Of a DNA stretch of 64,000 nt, positions 60,381 through 64,000 are shown in pieces. Position 1 is the first letter of the stretch; each line of letters begins with the position of its first letter. Origin of the DNA: Ulva prolifera (lineage: Eukaryota > Chlorophyta > Ulvophyceae > Ulvales > Ulvaceae); assembly GCA_023078555.1 (NCBI GenBank), contig CM041197.1, positions 10,412,552 to 10,476,551 of the forward strand, given 5' to 3'. The notes beneath the pieces are model-generated. The model saw only the letters and a program-made list of their open reading frames with translations, was not told the origin of the DNA and searched no databases. Made by a program: the position numbers and the translations under genes.

Positions 60381-61297
60381 GCACTACGAAACCACGACGC
60401 AGATCGATCGTCTATGAAGTTTGGTTCGACATCAGGCAAGGAGGACAGATCAGGCAGGGTTGACTGTACCTGCGTGACAGCTGATGATGAGCAATCCCTG
60501 AATTGAATGGCTTCTGACTTCACCATTTCTGATACGTTGACTGATGGGATCTTGAGCTTGATTGAGTCCAAACAAAACGACCTACTTTCGCATGCATGAA
60601 ATACGGCGTACACAATCTCTTGCAGGTGTGTGTCGGCTATCTTGGCTAAGTGCACGATTGCCGCGCCGGGACCGTTCACAGCTGGCGACGCGCGTAGGGT
60701 AGCGGCGCGCTTCGACACCCCGATCATATCAAGCATATCGTTCTGAGCTGGGCAGGATAGGAATGGCATTTTGAATGCTCTGTCATCCTTGGCAAAAGCA
60801 TAAACAAAATCTAAGAGTGGCTGTGCATACTTTGTGCCTAACCAGCACATCAATGACATGCCCTGAGGGCTAAGCAGATTCCTAGTCGGCCCCGGGCCTG
60901 GACCCCATGCAACCATGCAAGTGTCCGAGCCACCGAGTGACAGTGTTGCACCAATTGTGCGTGCCGAAGACCTTGGTTCTAAGGTTTTGAAGGGCCACAG
61001 TTCTTCACTAAGCTCCTCGTTGACAAGCAACATTCTAGCGTCTTTCTGCATGGCTAACAGTGTACTCCTAGAACTGCTAGACGAGACGGATTTGCTTGCT
61101 TCGGCAACGACGGTGCCCAACCAGCGCATCTGTCCGGTTGTTCGACGAACATAGTCAATGTCCTCGCGAGAAAACGACGAGATCCCTGGGATCTGGGACA
61201 TGTGATGGTCGACGGACAAGTTCGCGTCACTAGGGTCTATAATGGACTGGTGAACTACGTCCCAATCCGCGGCTAGAATGCTCTCTGGTGCAGACAT
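60381..61297 (-). CDS. gag: chromovirus gag, N-terminal part left of the CACTA insertion
   Basis: The frame starts 58 bases inside the 5' LTR and encodes about 305 residues before the transposon. It then runs some 25 codons into the CACTA end to a stop at 60308. No domain is recognised; the position right after the LTR and the phase match with 55157-55910 identify it as the gag N-terminus. A Ser-rich run (SVSSSSSRS) lies about 70 residues in. Confidence 0.75.
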
Positions 61298-61342
61298 GAT
61301 GAGATCTGCAACAGGTGTGAAATGTTAGGCAGAAGATCTTAG

Positions 61343-61354
61343 CAAACCGATACC
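61343..61354 (-). other. primer-binding site of the chromovirus
   Basis: Minus strand GGTATCGGTTTG directly follows the LTR. It shares GGTATCGGT with the site at 63087 in the next element, so both probably use the same primer tRNA. The usual leading T is missing here. Confidence 0.5.
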
Positions 61355-61874
61355 TGTCGAGAGAGGTAGAAGTCTCCGGGGCGCTGACGAGCACCTGTAT
61401 ATGACTTGGCGTGGATGAAGAGGGCCTTACGTTGCAGTGCGGAGACTGTAATCAACTATGGAGTAAGACAGGGTCAACAAAATGGGTGTCAGACAGAAAT
61501 GTGTTACGACAGAGTGGAAATAGGTTCCCCAATTCGAACTCTGAAAACAGGACGAATCCCAGCAAGTGCACGGTATAAATACCGTTTGGAATGCACCCAG
61601 GACACCCCTGCTAAGGCTGGCCACGCTAAAGTGCTACACAAAAGTGGAGCACACTGAATGGAATCCCTAATAATCGCGGGATATCTAATATGATTGGCTG
61701 ACAAGCAATGGACACCGGACTCGGTGCCAGCGTTATGATATGACTATGTGATGATGCAATATCCGGACCGTTTTATCGTATTCGGTCATGTACGTGCTTG
61801 GAAGCACCTGGAGGTCATTATGCATGTGCGCATCTACCAGCCTGCGCCGGAGGTGAGATGAACATCTCACAACA
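61355..61874 (-). repeat. chromovirus 5' LTR
   Basis: TGT...ACA ends, 520 bp, followed on its outer side by the duplication GACAC (61875-61879). It should carry the element promoter. Confidence 0.93.
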
Positions 61875-62105
61875 GACACGCTAAACTTGATATCCGTTGT
61901 ATGATGGCACGCTGCGCACTTCAACGTGAGCATTGTGACATTATGCACAGGCACTGTGCTTTCTGATCTCGAGCATGCGGCAGCATACGTGCGACTACGA
62001 TGCCACCATCGAGTTCGAGACGAGACTTGGCCACCGGTGCAGACCGCGTATACATGATGTGCGGTGACATGTGCACGCGTGTCTGACGTGGGGTCGCTGT
62101 GGTGC

Positions 62106-62161
62106 AGGGCGCTGCTGCTGGTGCTTCAGATGATATCATCTAAAGCACCAGCAGCAGCGCC
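62106..62161. repeat. 56-bp near-perfect palindrome
   Basis: Arms of 20 bases (starting GGGCGCTGCTGCTGGTGCTT) flank an inner palindrome AGATGATATCATCT with one extra unpaired base each side. Confidence 0.88.
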
Positions 62162-62493
62162 CGGCACGTGCACATATGTGCCATGTTATGGCAATTCGCT
62201 CTGGCCCTGTCGGCCCATCTGCAGAGGATGGACTTCGCGGCCGAGCACTCCATCATACTGAATACTCTATTCCGGACACGAAGATCGAGTTGGTTTACAG
62301 GTGCAGCGGAACCTGCGCTGACGACACGAAAGCGAAACGTACCTATCATGGCCGGTGAACAGGGTGTGTGCGGCTGTGTCATGGGGCAACTGTGGCTGTT
62401 TTGACCGTGACTGCCCATCACCTAGTGATAGTTGACTGGTCGGGCGGTGTGCCTACATGCAGCCGTTTGTGTCACTTGCTTTGGAAGCCGGAC

Positions 62494-62557
62494 AACCTTC
62501 CCCAAAGTGTCAAATTCGCGCAAAATCCACCGCGAATTTGACACTTTGGGGAAGGTT
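62494..62557. repeat. hairpin with perfect 27-bp arms and 10-base loop
   Basis: The left arm 62494-62520 begins AACCTTCCCCAAAG; the right arm 62531-62557 is its exact complement. It could be the core of a foldback or miniature inverted-repeat element. Confidence 0.9.
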
Positions 62558-62767
62558 TCCACTATTGTCTCAGTCGACTGGGCAATCGTAGTGTTTCACT
62601 TTAGTTTGTTGGGGAGAATGGCCCTAATTCGCCAAATAGGGCTGTCTCGTTGGGGAGAATCGCTTTTCGCGGGCGCTGCTCCCCAAAGCTGCCCAACGCC
62701 TCGCCCGCTTGCCCAATCCTCCCCAAACCGCCTCTGCTGTCACAATGCATGAGCCTGCGGGCAGCAG

Positions 62768-63086
62768 TGTGGTGACAGGTGCACCCATGCACGGACGATC
62801 CGCGGATCCAGTGCAGGGGTAAGCCGCCAGCCGAGATTGTCTCGATGTAGTGAGAGAGATCCCGCGAGGGTTTTCCCGCCGTAACCTTGAGTGTTCAGTG
62901 TGCATATAAGCTCGTGCACACTGAGATCTGTAACCATTATCTTTACTGTTTCACGGTATTAGCACTCTCCTCACAGCATCTCTCGGTTCTACCTCTGTGC
63001 GCAGCAGGTACGAGATGCTGGCTGTCCTGACCTGACTTGAACGAGGACTGCGCGTCCGCCCTGCACAAATAATAGCTTTTCTGACA
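62768..63086 (+). repeat. candidate 5' LTR of a third LTR retrotransposon
   Basis: The right end is supported: it ends CTGACA directly before TGGTATCGGTGATG. The left end at TGTGGTGACA is a guess from the TG...CA rule. A TATA-like GCATATAAGC is at about 62902. The partner LTR would lie outside the window. Confidence 0.5.
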
Positions 63087-63100
63087 TGGTATCGGTGATG
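63087..63100 (+). other. primer-binding site
   Basis: TGGTATCGGTGATG follows the LTR end and shares GGTATCGGT with the chromovirus primer site. Confidence 0.55.
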
Positions 63101-63392
63101 TTAGCGTTATGTCTGTTCATGGTCTTGTTCAGGAAAGCCGTCGGCCAATGTCTGCGCGCAGACACAGCGGGCATTCCACTGTTCCGCCGGCGCTCAGACT
63201 GCGGTCAAAAGCGCAGGCATCATTTAGCTCTCTCGTAGTATATTGTTGTTAGACACAATTCGAGAAGCTTGTTTTAATGATCAGCGCTGAGAAGAGCGAA
63301 CGCGTTCGCTTGTTTTCTCAACCTGTTTGCTTGCGAGCAATCCCACTGGTTAGTTGGTGCGCGCGACAAACAACCATCTGTCCTGATGCAGG

Positions 63393-64000
63393 ATGTCTCT
63401 CTCGAACGCAAACTCCAACGCCAACTCTCTTCGCGAGGAGAGGCGTGACGATGCTGACCAGCAGCCTCTCGTCGACAGGGACGCTGACCAGCAGCTCCCT
63501 GACGGAGAACAGCCTGCGGGTATGTTGCTCCGGGGCGGCCGAATTGTCCGGCCACCACCCTCTTCCCACACTGGGCAGAGCAGTCAGCAGGTGCCTTTTT
63601 CCTCTCATGTTGTGAACGATCCTGGTCACACTGAGTCACTCATATCACTCGAGACGTTAACCGAGGCGCTGCGCGCATCTCGGGGACGTAGCGAACCTGA
63701 TTTGACTAAAGGGAAATTGCCTGATTCGAATTACAAGACTGAAAGTTTCGTTGCGTACGAACAGAAAGTCTTTTTGTGGTTAGGTCAGTTCGAGTTAGAT
63801 CATTTGTTGCAGCACGCACCGTCTGCGGACGAACAACGTGTTCATGCTAGGGCGAGGACACAGGTCCTAATGTCTTTGCCTGACGCGGATAGGACGACTG
63901 TCTATCGCATGTCACACTTGTGTGAAGCATGGTCTTACTTGACTGCAAAGTACAGACCTAGCACTGAAGCCGAAATCCACAGACTGTGGAGTCGGTTTAA
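63393..64000 (+). CDS. gag: gag of a third LTR retrotransposon, cut by the window end
   Basis: The frame is open from ATG 63393 to the last base, 202 codons. It begins MSLSNANSNANSLREERRDD, has a polar N-terminal region, and then reads KTESFVAYEQKVFLWLGQF and HLCEAWSYLTAKYRP. A Trp/Tyr-bearing helical region of that kind is typical of Ty3/copia-type capsid proteins. It lies about 300 bases after the primer site. It is not homologous in any obvious way to the two other gag proteins in the window. Superfamily cannot be decided without pol. Confidence 0.65.
   Translation, partial: MSLSNANSNANSLREERRDDADQQPLVDRDADQQLPDGEQPAGMLLRGGRIVRPPPSSHTGQSSQQVPFSSHVVNDPGHTESLISLETLTEALRASRGRSEPDLTKGKLPDSNYKTESFVAYEQKVFLWLGQFELDHLLQHAPSADEQRVHARARTQVLMSLPDADRTTVYRMSHLCEAWSYLTAKYRPSTEAEIHRLWSRF

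Larger units (their letters stand above)
48076..61874 (-). mobile_element. chromovirus (Ty3-type LTR retrotransposon), 13.8 kb including a CACTA insert
   Basis: The 5-bp duplication GACAC is at 48071-48075 and 61875-61879. LTRs are 48076-48598 (523 bp) and 61355-61874 (520 bp), with TGT...ACA ends, differing by a 3-base gap and one clear substitution. A polypurine tract abuts the 3' LTR. Gag, protease, RT, RNase H, integrase and a chromodomain follow in minus orientation. Without the 4,464-bp CACTA insertion and its duplication the element would be about 9.3 kb. Near-identical LTRs point to recent insertion, yet pol has an in-frame TAA and gag is split by a frame change, so this copy is probably defective. 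Confidence 0.93.
61880..62767. other. intergenic with long hairpins, no recognisable gene
   Basis: No coding frame. It holds the palindromes at 62106-62161 and 62494-62557 and scattered TTGGGGAGAAT/TCCCCAA words, which suggest an old miniature DNA element. Confidence 0.45.

Overview
The window looks like nuclear DNA of a GC-rich, intron-rich microalga, most likely a green alga. The reasons are spliced genes with GTGCGN-type 5' splice sites, TATA-like motifs, a LINE whose C-terminal protein signature is typical of algal non-LTR elements, and three LTR retrotransposons. There is no bacterial gene organisation, CRISPR array or rRNA. The lineage is an inference; the sequence alone does not name a species.

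Layout. The left third (about 4.6-25.5 kb) carries three plus-strand paralogues of an unrecognised secreted, Ala- and Cys-rich protein, at 4641-7639, 14784-17401 and 21537-25539. Intron positions and phases are conserved between them. They are separated by 4-7 kb of sequence with no recognisable genes, seeded with very short 5'-truncated LINE tails, long perfect palindromes and simple repeats. From 26,989 to 35,727 lies a minus-strand Ty3-type retroelement (gag-protease then RT-RNase H-integrase) with a PHD-type finger between RNase H and integrase. From 36,668 to 39,199 is a nest of five mobile elements inside a LINE copy, each with a recoverable target-site duplication (TSD): two LINE-B tails, two hAT-like DNA transposons and one antisense LINE-A. 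The 40-48 kb stretch is less GC-rich and holds only weak coding signals and a dispersed GCGCACC-rich repeat.

From 48,071 to 61,879 is a minus-strand chromovirus (Ty3 with a C-terminal chromodomain). It has nearly identical 520/523-bp LTRs, a 5-bp TSD, a polypurine tract, and a 4,464-bp CACTA transposon inserted into gag with a 3-bp TSD. At the right edge a third LTR element begins on the plus strand (LTR end, primer site, start of gag) and runs out of the window.

Most of the window is therefore mobile DNA. The host-gene content I can support is the three-member secreted family, plus possible but unproven exons at 41-46 kb. The element histories can be ordered from the TSDs: the CACTA is younger than the chromovirus, the inner hAT is younger than the outer hAT, and the outer hAT is younger than the LINE tail it splits.
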